In this document: in pieces, positions 35,752 through 43,129 of the stretch
How the letters are laid out: each line of letters begins with the position of its first letter
Numbering within the stretch: the first letter of the stretch is position 1
Assembly: GCA_019454185.1 (NCBI GenBank)
Contig: CP075368.1
Location: 2,025,649 to 2,089,648, forward strand
Origin: Phycisphaeraceae bacterium
GTDB taxonomy: Bacteria > Planctomycetota > Phycisphaerae > Phycisphaerales > UBA1924
DNA: 64,000 nucleotides
Direction of reading: 5' to 3'
Notes under the pieces: model-generated
Database searches by the model: none
Seen by the model: only the letters and a program-made list of their open reading frames with translations
Told to the model about the DNA's origin: nothing
Program-made: the position numbers and the translations under genes

Positions 35752-36222
35752 TCAATCCTGGGGTTTGTAGACGTTTGGATTCCAGACCTCCATGTACCGC
35801 GAGGGGTCGGGCATCGGCTTGAAGCCGAACCTCGCATACAGCGCGTGGGCGTCGCGCGTCAGCAGACAGAACCGACGGAGCCCATGGAGATCCGGATGGG
35901 CCAGGAGCGACTCAATCAGCCACGTCCCCAGGCCGCGTCCCCGAACCGCGTCGAGGATAAAGACATCGCAGAGATAGGCGAAGGTCGCTCGATCCGTAAC
36001 GACTCGAGCAAAGCCGATCTGCCTTGGTGCCGCTCCGGACGTCTCGTACAAACCGAACGACAGCGAGTGAGCGAGAGCCCGCTCGATCGTGGCACGCGGG
36101 ATTCCCGGCGACCAGTAGCAGGTCGAGAGGAACCCGTGGATCACATCGAGATCAAGCAGCGTCGGATCGCTGGAAATGAGAAAGCCGTCCCGACGAACCG
36201 CGTAAACCATGCCCTCGGCCAT
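35752..36222 (-). CDS. GNAT-family N-acetyltransferase
   Basis: The 156-residue protein shows GNAT hallmarks: SLSFGLYE, IGFARVVTDRATFAYLCDVFIL and the acetyl-CoA-binding loop VRGRGLGTWLIESLLAHPDL. LLTRDAHALYARFGFKPMPD is the typical closing block. It fits the compact class of stand-alone GNATs that acetylate small molecules. It lies 48 bases ahead of the ATP-grasp pair and may belong to the same transcript. The substrate is not apparent. Confidence 0.85.
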   Translation of the reverse strand: MAEGMVYAVRRDGFLISSDPTLLDLDVIHGFLSTCYWSPGIPRATIERALAHSLSFGLYETSGAAPRQIGFARVVTDRATFAYLCDVFILDAVRGRGLGTWLIESLLAHPDLHGLRRFCLLTRDAHALYARFGFKPMPDPSRYMEVWNPNVYKPQD

Positions 36223-36242
36223 GACGCGAGCGTAGCGTCACA

Positions 36243-36782
36243 TCAGAGATTGAGCGTGGGCGCCGCGATCTGCGCCGACAGCCCCGCCCGGAGCAGGATC
36301 GCTGACAGATGATCGATGTCGTGCCGTGTGAACGCATTGAACTCATACGAGTCCGCATCGAGCACCGCATCGCAAGAGCCATCCGGGCCGATCAGCGGCA
36401 CCACGGCCTCAGACATGTCCCTCGGATCACACGCGATGTAGTTCGATCCCAGCGTCCGAATGTCATCAACAAGGATCGGCTTCCGCTCAAGCATGCAGCG
36501 TCCGCACATGCCCTGAAGCCCGATCGGCGAGCACGCGGGCTTGTCACGCCTCGGACCGAGGACCATCTCATCACGCCCGGGCACTCGCAGATAAAACCCG
36601 ATCCACGAGACCCCGTGCCGACCCGTCACATCCCAGAGCGCATCGATCACCTCACGCATCACACGCTCACGCTCGCCCGCGTCCGTCACATACGGGCGCG
36701 ACGCGACGCGAACGTCGTGATACGGACGACGAACGGCCTGGGTATGAACTGGAGCCATCGTGCTCGACTCTGAGCGGTTCAC
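36243..36782 (-). CDS. GAF-domain protein, probable free methionine-(R)-sulfoxide reductase
   Basis: fRMsr enzymes reduce free methionine-R-sulfoxide with cysteines in a GAF domain. This 179-residue protein has three cysteines matching that arrangement: C84 (KPACSPIG), C93 (GMCGRC) and C118 (YIACDP); E. coli fRMsr uses C84, C94 and C118. SEAVVPLIGPDG and AVLDADSYEFNAFTRHD are further family blocks. An extra C96 is present. The start shown is a GTG that overlaps the rpsR stop; an ATG at 36758 is an alternative. Enzyme activity is inferred from the cysteine pattern. Confidence 0.8.
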   Translation of the reverse strand: MNRSESSTMAPVHTQAVRRPYHDVRVASRPYVTDAGERERVMREVIDALWDVTGRHGVSWIGFYLRVPGRDEMVLGPRRDKPACSPIGLQGMCGRCMLERKPILVDDIRTLGSNYIACDPRDMSEAVVPLIGPDGSCDAVLDADSYEFNAFTRHDIDHLSAILLRAGLSAQIAAPTLNL

Positions 36783-37021
36783 AGCGTCGCGGACGTGAAC
36801 GGCAGGAGGCCCATGAACCGGGCCCGCTTCACCGCCTGTGCGATCATCTTCTGCTCACGCGCACTCGTCGAGAGACGCTTGCGGCCGTAAATCTTCCCGT
36901 TCGGGCTCATCATCCGACGAAGATTCTCGATGTCCTTCCAATCAACATACTGAGTCCCGTTGCCGGACTTGCGGGTCACCTTGATCTTCGGGGTCTGCGT
37001 GAAACGGTTGAAGCGGCTCAT
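36779..37021 (-). CDS. rpsR: 30S ribosomal protein bS18
   Basis: The 80-residue protein binds the 30S platform near S6. The core matches bS18: VDWKDIENLRRMMSPNGKIYGRKR in two adjoining parts, then LSTSAREQKMIAQAVKRARFMGLLPFT. GGAG lies 6 bases before the ATG. In most bacteria rpsR sits with rpsF, ssb and rplI; here it stands between a MauE-like membrane gene and the GAF gene, with no other ribosomal gene in view. The GTG start of the next gene overlaps its stop. Confidence 0.96.
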   Translation of the reverse strand: MSRFNRFTQTPKIKVTRKSGNGTQYVDWKDIENLRRMMSPNGKIYGRKRLSTSAREQKMIAQAVKRARFMGLLPFTSATL

Positions 37022-37045
37022 TCAATGCTCCGTCGTGGACTTTCG

Positions 37046-37089
37046 GCCTCCAGAATCCGGAGGCGACGGGAAGGCCGGACACCTGTCCG
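37046..37089 (-). other. Two hairpins ahead of rpsR
   Basis: Within the 196-base gap between the MauE-like gene and rpsR, two stems can form: GCCTCC/GGAGGC (37046-37051 with 37059-37064) and CGGACA/TGTCCG (37076-37081 with 37084-37089). Neither is followed by a T run in the direction of transcription, so they are not clear terminators. They could be part of an rpsR leader. The rest of the gap holds nothing recognisable. Confidence 0.35.
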
Positions 37090-37217
37090 ACCGGGCCAAG
37101 ACGATAGGCGTGCCCCGCCCGCGAATCCCCACACGCCCTCTCACAACCGGTCCGCACACTTCTTCCGTCTCAGCAACACCCACTCTCAAGAACCGAGGAA
37201 GGAATGCGTTCGGGTTC

Positions 37218-37742
37218 TCACGCCCCTCGTCGCCGACAAAGACCGTCGAGCGCGATCGACCCGGGCCCGAGCACAACCAACGCCAGAGCCGAAGCAAACA
37301 GCGTCAGGTTCTCCGCGAGCTTGCACATCCCGATCGGTCCCTCACACCCGAACGGCCCCTTCATCTTGCCGAAGCACCCGCACGTGACATCCAGGTCGCG
37401 CGCGATCACGCTCCACACCGCGTACACAAATAGACCCATCAGCGACATGGCCACGGCCGCCGCAGAGCGGCTCCACACACCCAGCACCAGCATCGCACCA
37501 ACGATCAACTCCATCCACGGAACGACAAACGCTCCCAGAGCTGTCAGGTGCTTCGCATCCTCAGGCACGAGCCGATACGCCTCGATGCCGAACGCGAACT
37601 GCTGCGGGTCTCCGATCTTGACCAGCGAGGCGTACACCAGCACGCCCCCCAGAAACAGACGTATCGCGAGCAGAAGCACAGACCCGACGCCGATCGACTC
37701 GCACGCCCGAGGCCCCGTGCGGCAACACCCTCCGCCGCTCAT
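37218..37742 (-). CDS. MauE/DoxX-type membrane protein
   Basis: The 174-residue protein has four membrane helices (SVLLLAIRLFLGGVLVYAS, LTALGAFVVPWMELIVGAML, AAAVAMSLMGLFVYAVWSVI, ENLTLFASALALVVLG), the arrangement of MauE/DoxX domains. Cysteines are placed for redox or metal work: C6, C7 and C14 at the N-terminus, C121 and C123 (TCGCFG) and C133, C140 in the third loop. MauE is linked to disulfide chemistry in methylamine dehydrogenase maturation, but here it only signals a likely redox role. It overlaps the rhodanese stop by 4 bases. Confidence 0.8.
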   Translation of the reverse strand: MSGGGCCRTGPRACESIGVGSVLLLAIRLFLGGVLVYASLVKIGDPQQFAFGIEAYRLVPEDAKHLTALGAFVVPWMELIVGAMLVLGVWSRSAAAVAMSLMGLFVYAVWSVIARDLDVTCGCFGKMKGPFGCEGPIGMCKLAENLTLFASALALVVLGPGSIALDGLCRRRGA

Positions 37743-38353
37743 GAGCCACCACCCTCTTCGGACTCATCGTGCGAGGCCTCAACCTCATACCCCGCCTCGA
37801 CCCATGACGGAAACCCCTCGACCATGATGTGGATCGATGCAAAGCCCGCTTGCTGCAACAGAATCGCCACGTTCTCCGAAGCGTGACACTCACCGCCGCC
37901 GCAATAGATCACCACCGGCCGCGATGGATCAAGATAGGTGAGCACATCCGGCGTCCTGCTCCCCCGGAAGTCGGCCTGCGTCAGGTTGTACGCCCCCGGA
38001 ATATGGCCGGGCCCATACTCGTTCGCCTCGCGCGCGTCGATGAACTCCGCATCGCCCGAGTCATACAGAGCCCGCGCCTGCGCCAGCGTGATCCGAACGT
38101 CGAGCACGACCGGCTCGCTCACGCCCGGCTCCCGATCCGGCTGTGCATCCACATCCGCGCCCTGCCCGGCTCCCGTGGCACGTATCGCCGCCGGAGCGGT
38201 CGGCCTCAGCGCCAACTGCACCGGCCGTCGCACAGAGTCGATCACGCCGATCAATCCCGCGATGCCCACGATGATGATCGCCCGCCCCACGACGCGCGCA
38301 GCAGCACCCGATCGCGCGCCGCACCCGCACGCACCCCCGCACGCCTTATCCAT
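37739..38353 (-). CDS. Membrane-anchored rhodanese-like protein
   Basis: The 204-residue protein starts at 38353. A cysteine-rich head (MDKACGGACGCG) is followed by one membrane helix (VVGRAIIIVGIAGLIGVID). The rhodanese domain begins near residue 86: ITLAQARALYDSGDAEFIDAREANEYGPGHIPGA in consecutive parts, with the active-site loop CGGGECHAS (C151). The catalytic cysteine is present, so sulfur transfer is possible; the cysteine-rich head suggests metal or disulfide binding. It overlaps its downstream neighbour by 4 bases. Confidence 0.88.
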   Translation of the reverse strand: MDKACGGACGCGARSGAAARVVGRAIIIVGIAGLIGVIDSVRRPVQLALRPTAPAAIRATGAGQGADVDAQPDREPGVSEPVVLDVRITLAQARALYDSGDAEFIDAREANEYGPGHIPGAYNLTQADFRGSRTPDVLTYLDPSRPVVIYCGGGECHASENVAILLQQAGFASIHIMVEGFPSWVEAGYEVEASHDESEEGGGS

Positions 38354-38354
38354 C

Positions 38355-39437
38355 TCAGCGCCCGCCCCCTCGAACGGTGGCATAGAACGGCACCTCAACC
38401 TTGGGCTGGTCCTTGTTGTCCGTCGTGAACTCAATCTTCCCGCGAATCGGCTGCACCGCGTTCGGCGCGGTCCCCGTCAGCACAACCTTCACCTCGGAGG
38501 TGCCGCCCTCGGAGATCGCCTCGACTTCCACAACCAGATTCCCCGCATTCGCCGGCACAACCTGCGACTTCAGAATCTTGAACGGCTTCCCGCTCCTGCT
38601 CGTCACCCTGAACTCCGCACGAAGCGGATCCCCAGGACGGACAACTCCGAGCGAGATCCGATTCGGATTCGGCACCAGGTCGCCGAGCACCTCCGCGATC
38701 ACCTGCTGCTGAACGACCGGCTTCTTCGGGTCGTTCGTGCGAATCGCGATCGTCTCGCTGTGATTCCCGATCGGCACCGTCGGCGCAAGCGTGACCCGCA
38801 CCGGGTACTTCCTGAAAATCTCCCCTTCCTCGCTCTTCACCTCGCTCGCCTCGCCCACCTCTGCGCGGAAGACGACCTCGTTCGTCACCGCGACGCTTTC
38901 GACCTTGAACCCGGGCACCCGCGAAAGCACCTCGATCACCACGGCCCGCGGATCGCCCTTGTCAATCCTCGAGAAGTGGGCGACCGCCGGCTCCGTCCAG
39001 GTCATCTGCTTGACGTTCGCGTTGATCACCAACTGAACCTGCTCCTGATCCCGAGCATTCGTCAGAAGCGTCACCGTCTGGTGCTGCATCCCCTTCTTGT
39101 GCGCCGGATGGAACACGACCTTGATCGTCGCCGACTCACCCGGAAGCAGCGAACGCTTCGAGATCTCCGGCACCGTGCAGCCGCACGTCGCGCGGTGATC
39201 GAGAATCTCCAGCGTCGTATCCCCCGTATTCGTGAATCTGAACGTCGTGTCAACGTTCACATCGTCGAGCACCTCGCCGAAATCGTGCGTCGTGCGATCG
39301 AAGCTGATCGCCGCATTCCCGAGCAAAGGCGACGCGGCAGGGGCCGGCGCAGCGGGCGGCGCGAGCAACTGCGCGCACGCACGATGGCCCACAAACGTGC
39401 CCACAACAATCATCGCGGCTGTTGGCAGGGTTCTCAT
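38355..39437 (-). CDS. Secreted DUF1573-domain protein
   Basis: The 360-residue protein has a signal peptide (AAMIVVGTFVGHRACA) and a DUF1573 domain near residues 45-130: FDRTTHDFGEVLDDVNVDTTFRFTNTGDTTLEI (in parts), CGCTVPE, and LLPGESATIKVVFHP. This is an Ig-like module common in Bacteroidetes and Planctomycetes secreted proteins. A second similar Ig-like segment follows. It leads the DUF1573-rhodanese-MauE unit with a 1-base gap to the rhodanese gene. AGGAGG lies 6 bases before the ATG. Its binding partner is unknown. Confidence 0.88.
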   Translation of the reverse strand: MRTLPTAAMIVVGTFVGHRACAQLLAPPAAPAPAASPLLGNAAISFDRTTHDFGEVLDDVNVDTTFRFTNTGDTTLEILDHRATCGCTVPEISKRSLLPGESATIKVVFHPAHKKGMQHQTVTLLTNARDQEQVQLVINANVKQMTWTEPAVAHFSRIDKGDPRAVVIEVLSRVPGFKVESVAVTNEVVFRAEVGEASEVKSEEGEIFRKYPVRVTLAPTVPIGNHSETIAIRTNDPKKPVVQQQVIAEVLGDLVPNPNRISLGVVRPGDPLRAEFRVTSRSGKPFKILKSQVVPANAGNLVVEVEAISEGGTSEVKVVLTGTAPNAVQPIRGKIEFTTDNKDQPKVEVPFYATVRGGGR

Positions 39438-39615
39438 CCGAATCCTCCTACTCCCGGTCCGTCAATCACGGCACACACACACAAACCACACCCCGTCCGA
39501 CCTCGAACGGCGATGAGAGACTCACGCGCCGAACTATACGCATCGGCACGCCACGCCCCCGAATCAAGTCCGTACCGAAGCTCCCGCCCGAAGGTTGCAC
39601 CCTCCCGCCAGGAAG

Positions 39616-40707
39616 TTACGCACACCCCTCCGCGAACGCCTGCATGAAGTCCAACAGATCCAGGATGTCCACCAGACCATCCGAGTTCACGTCCGCATCC
39701 CGAAGCGGGTCAGGGCACGGCGATGGCTGCAACTGGCACCCGCCGAACGCGTCGAAGAAGTCCAGAAAGTCCAGGATGTCCGCCGAGCCATCCCGATTGA
39801 AGTCCCCAAGACACACCCGAGGCCCAGCCGCAACACCTTCGACCTCGCTCGCGATCGTCACATCGATCCGCTGAAACTCGAGCGTCAGCAGCACCTTCGC
39901 AGGCGTGTTCGGATCCAGCGTCGGCAGATCGAGCGGCACATTCTCAACCGCCGGGAACGGACCCGGAATCTCCGAGCTGTTCGACAGATTGATCCCAAGC
40001 GTCAGCATGGCTCCATCGACCGTCGGCGTCAGCGTCCCGCCGATCGGAGCCGCGATCGCAAACGTCCCCCCCTGCCCCGGCTGGCCAAGCACCGTCGCAT
40101 CAAACGTGACGTCGAGCCATGCGACCCCTGCCAGCGTGTACGAGCCGTCTCCGTTCGGCGTCAGCGTGCCGACCGAATCACCCGCCCCAAGCGTCGCCGT
40201 GAGCACGGTGATCTGTGCGTTCCCGATCGGAATCGTGATCGGTATACCGCCCGGATAGAGAAACGTCGGACTCACCGTCCGAAACGTCGAATACGTGATG
40301 GTCGCGCTGATCGGTGCCTCGATGACTACCTCATTCAAGAGATCGATCCAAAGCTCAGAGATCGCGAACGTCCCCGCGCCGGTGTTTGCGAGCAGCGTCA
40401 ACACACCCCCGGGCGATGTCTCGCTCTCCTCACCCACGTTGACATCCAACGAGATCGGGATCGGGTTGTTCCCGCTCCCGCCGAAGATGCCGGGCAGTGT
40501 CCGCGTCCCCGTCGGGTTGGTCGTCGCGTCGTAGTTCCCGATCAGCGTCCCAGTCGAGGGCGCGAAGATCGAGTTGTCCACCACCACCCTGGAAGACGGC
40601 TGGAGCGTCAACCGATACGCATCCGAAGCCATCGACGATGTGGCACCAATCGCCCCGACAAAGGCACCGACAAGAGCACCAACACACATCCGAGCAACGC
40701 GTGACAT
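39616..40707 (-). CDS. Secreted protein with dockerin-like C-terminal repeats
   Basis: The 363-residue protein starts at 40707 (GGAG 6 bases upstream) with a signal peptide (MCVGALVGAFVGAIGATSSMA). The bulk is beta-rich with Thr, Pro and Gly. The C-terminal 60 residues hold two EF-hand/dockerin-like calcium motifs (GDFNRDGSADILDFLDFFDAF and, near the end, ADVNSDGLVDILDLLDFMQAF), closing with a cysteine. Phycisphaerae encode many such C-termini; they may act as sorting or attachment signals. The passenger domain resembles no family I know. Confidence 0.75.
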   Translation of the reverse strand: MSRVARMCVGALVGAFVGAIGATSSMASDAYRLTLQPSSRVVVDNSIFAPSTGTLIGNYDATTNPTGTRTLPGIFGGSGNNPIPISLDVNVGEESETSPGGVLTLLANTGAGTFAISELWIDLLNEVVIEAPISATITYSTFRTVSPTFLYPGGIPITIPIGNAQITVLTATLGAGDSVGTLTPNGDGSYTLAGVAWLDVTFDATVLGQPGQGGTFAIAAPIGGTLTPTVDGAMLTLGINLSNSSEIPGPFPAVENVPLDLPTLDPNTPAKVLLTLEFQRIDVTIASEVEGVAAGPRVCLGDFNRDGSADILDFLDFFDAFGGCQLQPSPCPDPLRDADVNSDGLVDILDLLDFMQAFAEGCA

Positions 40708-40797
40708 ACCTCTCTCCATCTCACAGGGTCCAATTCCAGAGCACGGCCAAACCCAATATACAGATCAACCTCCCCCGAACCAGCCCATTCTGATCAG

Positions 40798-42048
40798 TTA
40801 TTCGGCCTCTGCACCCTGGACTCGCTCGGCATCCTGGAAGTACGTCCGAAGATCCCCTCGCAGATAGGCATCCAACGCCTCATGCACCTGATCCGGGTGC
40901 GTCGCCAGCCGGATCGCCTCCTTGAACGGCTTCACCCCATGCCGCGTGCCGCCCGGCTCCATCCCGAGCCGCTTGGCAAACCACGAGATCCGCCTCGAAA
41001 TCTGGAACAGCGCGTACCGATCGTCCCGCTGCTCGCGCATCAGCGTGAAGAACCGCCGGATCATCTCGATGATCTCGGGCTCCGTCGGTGCCGCAGGTGC
41101 CGTGCCCGTCGTGAGCACCCCCCACGCGCTCCGGAAGATCCACGGCGTCGAAAGCGCGCCCCGCCCGATCATCACGCCCGCGCACCCCGTCTCGCGCATC
41201 ATCCTCGCCGCATCCTCGGGCTCGCGCACATCCCCGTTCCCGATCACAGGGATCGCGCCCCGCACCGACTCCACCACCCGGGCGATCCCCTCCAGCCGCA
41301 CGCTCCCCGCGAACTTGTCCTCCGTCGTCCGCCCATGCACCGTGACCGCGCTCACCCCCACATCCGCCAGCATCCGCGCGAGATGAGGCGAGCACGCGCT
41401 CCCCGACTCATAATCCGATGTGTGCCAGCACAACCGCATCTTGCACGTGAGAGGAACAGTGACGGGGAGAGGCGATGGGGAATGGGCAACGGGCAATGGT
41501 GAAGAAAGGGACTCAACGCGGTGGGCCGCGGAGGGCCGCGGAGGCGAAGCGGGCGAATGAGAGAGGGAGGAAGCGGCAATGCGGGCATCGCCCAGTCGCT
41601 TCGACCACTCCGCCGCCGAGAGCGGGATGGTGTCGAGTTCCTTTCGCACGCGCTCGGCAACCGCAACAGCCCGGGAAAGATCGGTCAGAAGCTTGGATCC
41701 CCCGTCCTTCTTGGTCACCTTGTCGACCGGGCACCCCATGTTGATGTCCACCACGGTCGCGCCGTGCTCCACCGCCCACCGCGCCCCCTGCGCCATGATC
41801 TCCGGGTCGCTCCCGTAAAGCTGCATCCCCACCGGCTTGTCAAAGTCGTTCGTCTTCGCAAGGTCCAGCGACGTCGCCGTCCCCCGGAGCAACCCCTGAG
41901 GCGACAACAGATCCGTGCACGCCAAGCCCAGCCCGCCAAACTCGCGGCACACCGTCCTGAACGCCAGATCGCAATACCCCGCGATCGGCGCAAGCAACAG
42001 GTTCGTCGAAAGTCGCAGCGGACCGATCTGGAGGGGCTCAAGCGTCAC
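40798..42048 (-). CDS. dus: tRNA-dihydrouridine synthase with internal insertion
   Basis: Dus enzymes reduce uridine to dihydrouridine in tRNA with FMN. The TIM-barrel core shows LLAPIAGYCDLAFRTVCREFGG, QLYGSDPEIMAQ, DINMGCPVDKVTKKDGGSKLL with the catalytic Cys, CKMRLCW, AVTVHGRTTEDKFAGS, VIGNGDVREPEDAARM and GVMIGRGALSTPWIF. About 59 residues, rich in Ser, Pro and Arg, are inserted between RVRKEL and VPLTCKM, at 41458-41634. The GTG at 42048 gives 416 residues and fits the family, but no ribosome site is clear; the ATG at 42114 would overlap the divergent glycosyltransferase. Confidence 0.9.
   Translation of the reverse strand: MTLEPLQIGPLRLSTNLLLAPIAGYCDLAFRTVCREFGGLGLACTDLLSPQGLLRGTATSLDLAKTNDFDKPVGMQLYGSDPEIMAQGARWAVEHGATVVDINMGCPVDKVTKKDGGSKLLTDLSRAVAVAERVRKELDTIPLSAAEWSKRLGDARIAASSLSHSPASPPRPSAAHRVESLSSPLPVAHSPSPLPVTVPLTCKMRLCWHTSDYESGSACSPHLARMLADVGVSAVTVHGRTTEDKFAGSVRLEGIARVVESVRGAIPVIGNGDVREPEDAARMMRETGCAGVMIGRGALSTPWIFRSAWGVLTTGTAPAAPTEPEIIEMIRRFFTLMREQRDDRYALFQISRRISWFAKRLGMEPGGTRHGVKPFKEAIRLATHPDQVHEALDAYLRGDLRTYFQDAERVQGAEAE
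41458..41634. repeat. Repeat-derived insertion inside dus
   Basis: This segment is foreign to the Dus fold. Its plus strand has 7-base near-repeats (AATGGGC/AACGGGC/AATGGTG at 41481-41501) followed by a run of GGGCCGCGGAG units (41523-41543). The same CGGAGGGCC pattern recurs at 42884-42928 in the neighbouring glycosyltransferase gene. The length of 177 bases keeps the dus reading frame open. The encoded peptide (for instance SLSHSPASPPRPSAAHRVES) is of simple composition. Such short tandem elements occur scattered in planctomycete genomes. Confidence 0.7.
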
Positions 42049-42107
42049 AGAGAATCGTAGTGACCGCGCGTTTGTGTGATCAGCACCATCCTGCTTTACT
42101 TGGAGGC

Positions 42108-42932
42108 ATGGCATTGCCCCTCTCCGTCGCAATCGTCTGCAGGAACAACGCCCCGACCATCGGTCGGACCCTCGATTCCGTGCGGGGTCTGGCCTCAGAG
42201 ATCGTCGCCGTCGACTCCGGCTCGACCGATGAGACGATCCCGATGCTCGAAGCCGCCGGGGCACGCGTCATCCGCTCCCCGTGGCTCGGACACGTCAGGA
42301 CCAAGCAACTCGCCCTCGAGTCCTGCACCCACCCCTGGATCCTCTCGCTCGACTCCGACGAGAGCGTCGAGCCCGAACTCGCACGCGCCATCGACGCCGC
42401 GCTCACCCGCAACGACCCCGCCGTCCGCGGCTACGAACTCAACCGCAAAATCTTCTACGCCGGACGCTTCCTCCAGCACACCTACCAGCCCGAGTGGCGC
42501 CTCCGCCTCGTGCGTCAGGGCGCCGCCGCATGGGGCGGCCTCGACCCCCACGATAAGCTCTCCCTCATCAAAGCGCCGGGTGCCCCCGCATACGTGGCCC
42601 GCCTCTCCGGCGACCTCCGCCACGACTCCTGGACCACCATCGCCGATCACCTCGCCAAGCAGGTCGGCCACGCTCGCATCTCCGCCGAGAGTCTCTTCAA
42701 TGAAGGACGCCGCACCAACGCCGCCCGCCTCGTCATCTCCACCATCGGCGCGCTCTTCAAGCAGATCGTGCTCCGCTCGGCGTGGAGGGATGGATGGCGA
42801 GGGTGGGCCGCCGCGGGTTCTGCCGCGGCGGGGACGCTGATGAAGCACGTGATCCTGTTGGAGAGGCAATCCAAGCCATTCACCACGGAGGGCCACGGGA
42901 GGGCCACGGAGGAGAGTGGGAAAGAGGCCTGA
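42108..42932 (+). CDS. Family 2 glycosyltransferase (WaaE/KdtX-like)
   Basis: This GT-A protein of 274 residues begins ALPLSVAIVCRNNAPTIGRTLDSV and has the signature IVAVDSGSTDETIPMLE, then HVRTKQLALESCTHPWILSLDSDE. Both are close to the lipopolysaccharide core beta-1,4-glucosyltransferase family. The DSDE motif supplies the metal-binding Asp residues. A second domain (WRLRLVRQGAAAWGG) follows. The last 20 or so residues come from a repeat element (TTEGHGRATEESGKEA). The ATG at 42108 has GGAGG only one base away; the GTG at 42060 or leaderless initiation are alternatives. Confidence 0.85.
   Translation: MALPLSVAIVCRNNAPTIGRTLDSVRGLASEIVAVDSGSTDETIPMLEAAGARVIRSPWLGHVRTKQLALESCTHPWILSLDSDESVEPELARAIDAALTRNDPAVRGYELNRKIFYAGRFLQHTYQPEWRLRLVRQGAAAWGGLDPHDKLSLIKAPGAPAYVARLSGDLRHDSWTTIADHLAKQVGHARISAESLFNEGRRTNAARLVISTIGALFKQIVLRSAWRDGWRGWAAAGSAAAGTLMKHVILLERQSKPFTTEGHGRATEESGKEA
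42884..42928 (+). repeat. CACGGAGG-type repeat forming the glycosyltransferase C-terminus
   Basis: The plus strand reads in units of CACGGAGGGCCACGGGAGGG followed by another CACGGAGG, ending in a GA-rich tail. It encodes the last residues of the glycosyltransferase. It matches the pattern in the dus insertion 1.3 kb away. The run ends within a few bases of the stop, so the element has replaced the original C-terminus or extended it. Confidence 0.65.
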
Positions 42933-42980
42933 GGACCGACGGGCGAGCTTCGTGTGTGAAAGTCGGTGGATTGCCGCACC

Positions 42981-43061
42981 GGCAACAAGTTGCCTGGGGA
43001 ACGTCAGGGCATTGCGATTCGGCATACGATTGGTGGATGACGGGCGGCAGCGAGCTGCCCG
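42981..43061. repeat. Two related palindromic repeats between glycosyltransferase and helicase genes
   Basis: Two hairpins lie about 50 bases apart: GGCAAC-AA-GTTGCC (42981-42994) and GGCAGC-GA-GCTGCC (43046-43059, extended by flanking CGGG/CCCG). The stems and two-base loops are alike, and both are followed by TGGGG or CGTGG. They look like diverged copies of one short intergenic element. No T run follows, so they are poor terminators. The rest of the 197-base gap (42933-43129) shows nothing else. Confidence 0.5.
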
Positions 43062-43129
43062 TGGTTGACGCCGCGTGAGCGTGCCCGCTCGGGTGCGCAC
43101 GGCGAACCCTTTGCGAGCGCTCCACACTC

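Noticed and set aside
39475..39490. A short CA-repeat in the gap upstream of the DUF1573 gene
   Set aside because: Only a few units, which is expected by chance, and no structural or coding consequence is visible.
42060..42107. GTG start for the glycosyltransferase, 48 bases upstream of the ATG used
   Set aside because: The extra 16 residues (TARLCDQHHPALLGG) do not fit the family N-terminus, and only a weak AGAG lies upstream. Kept as an alternative.
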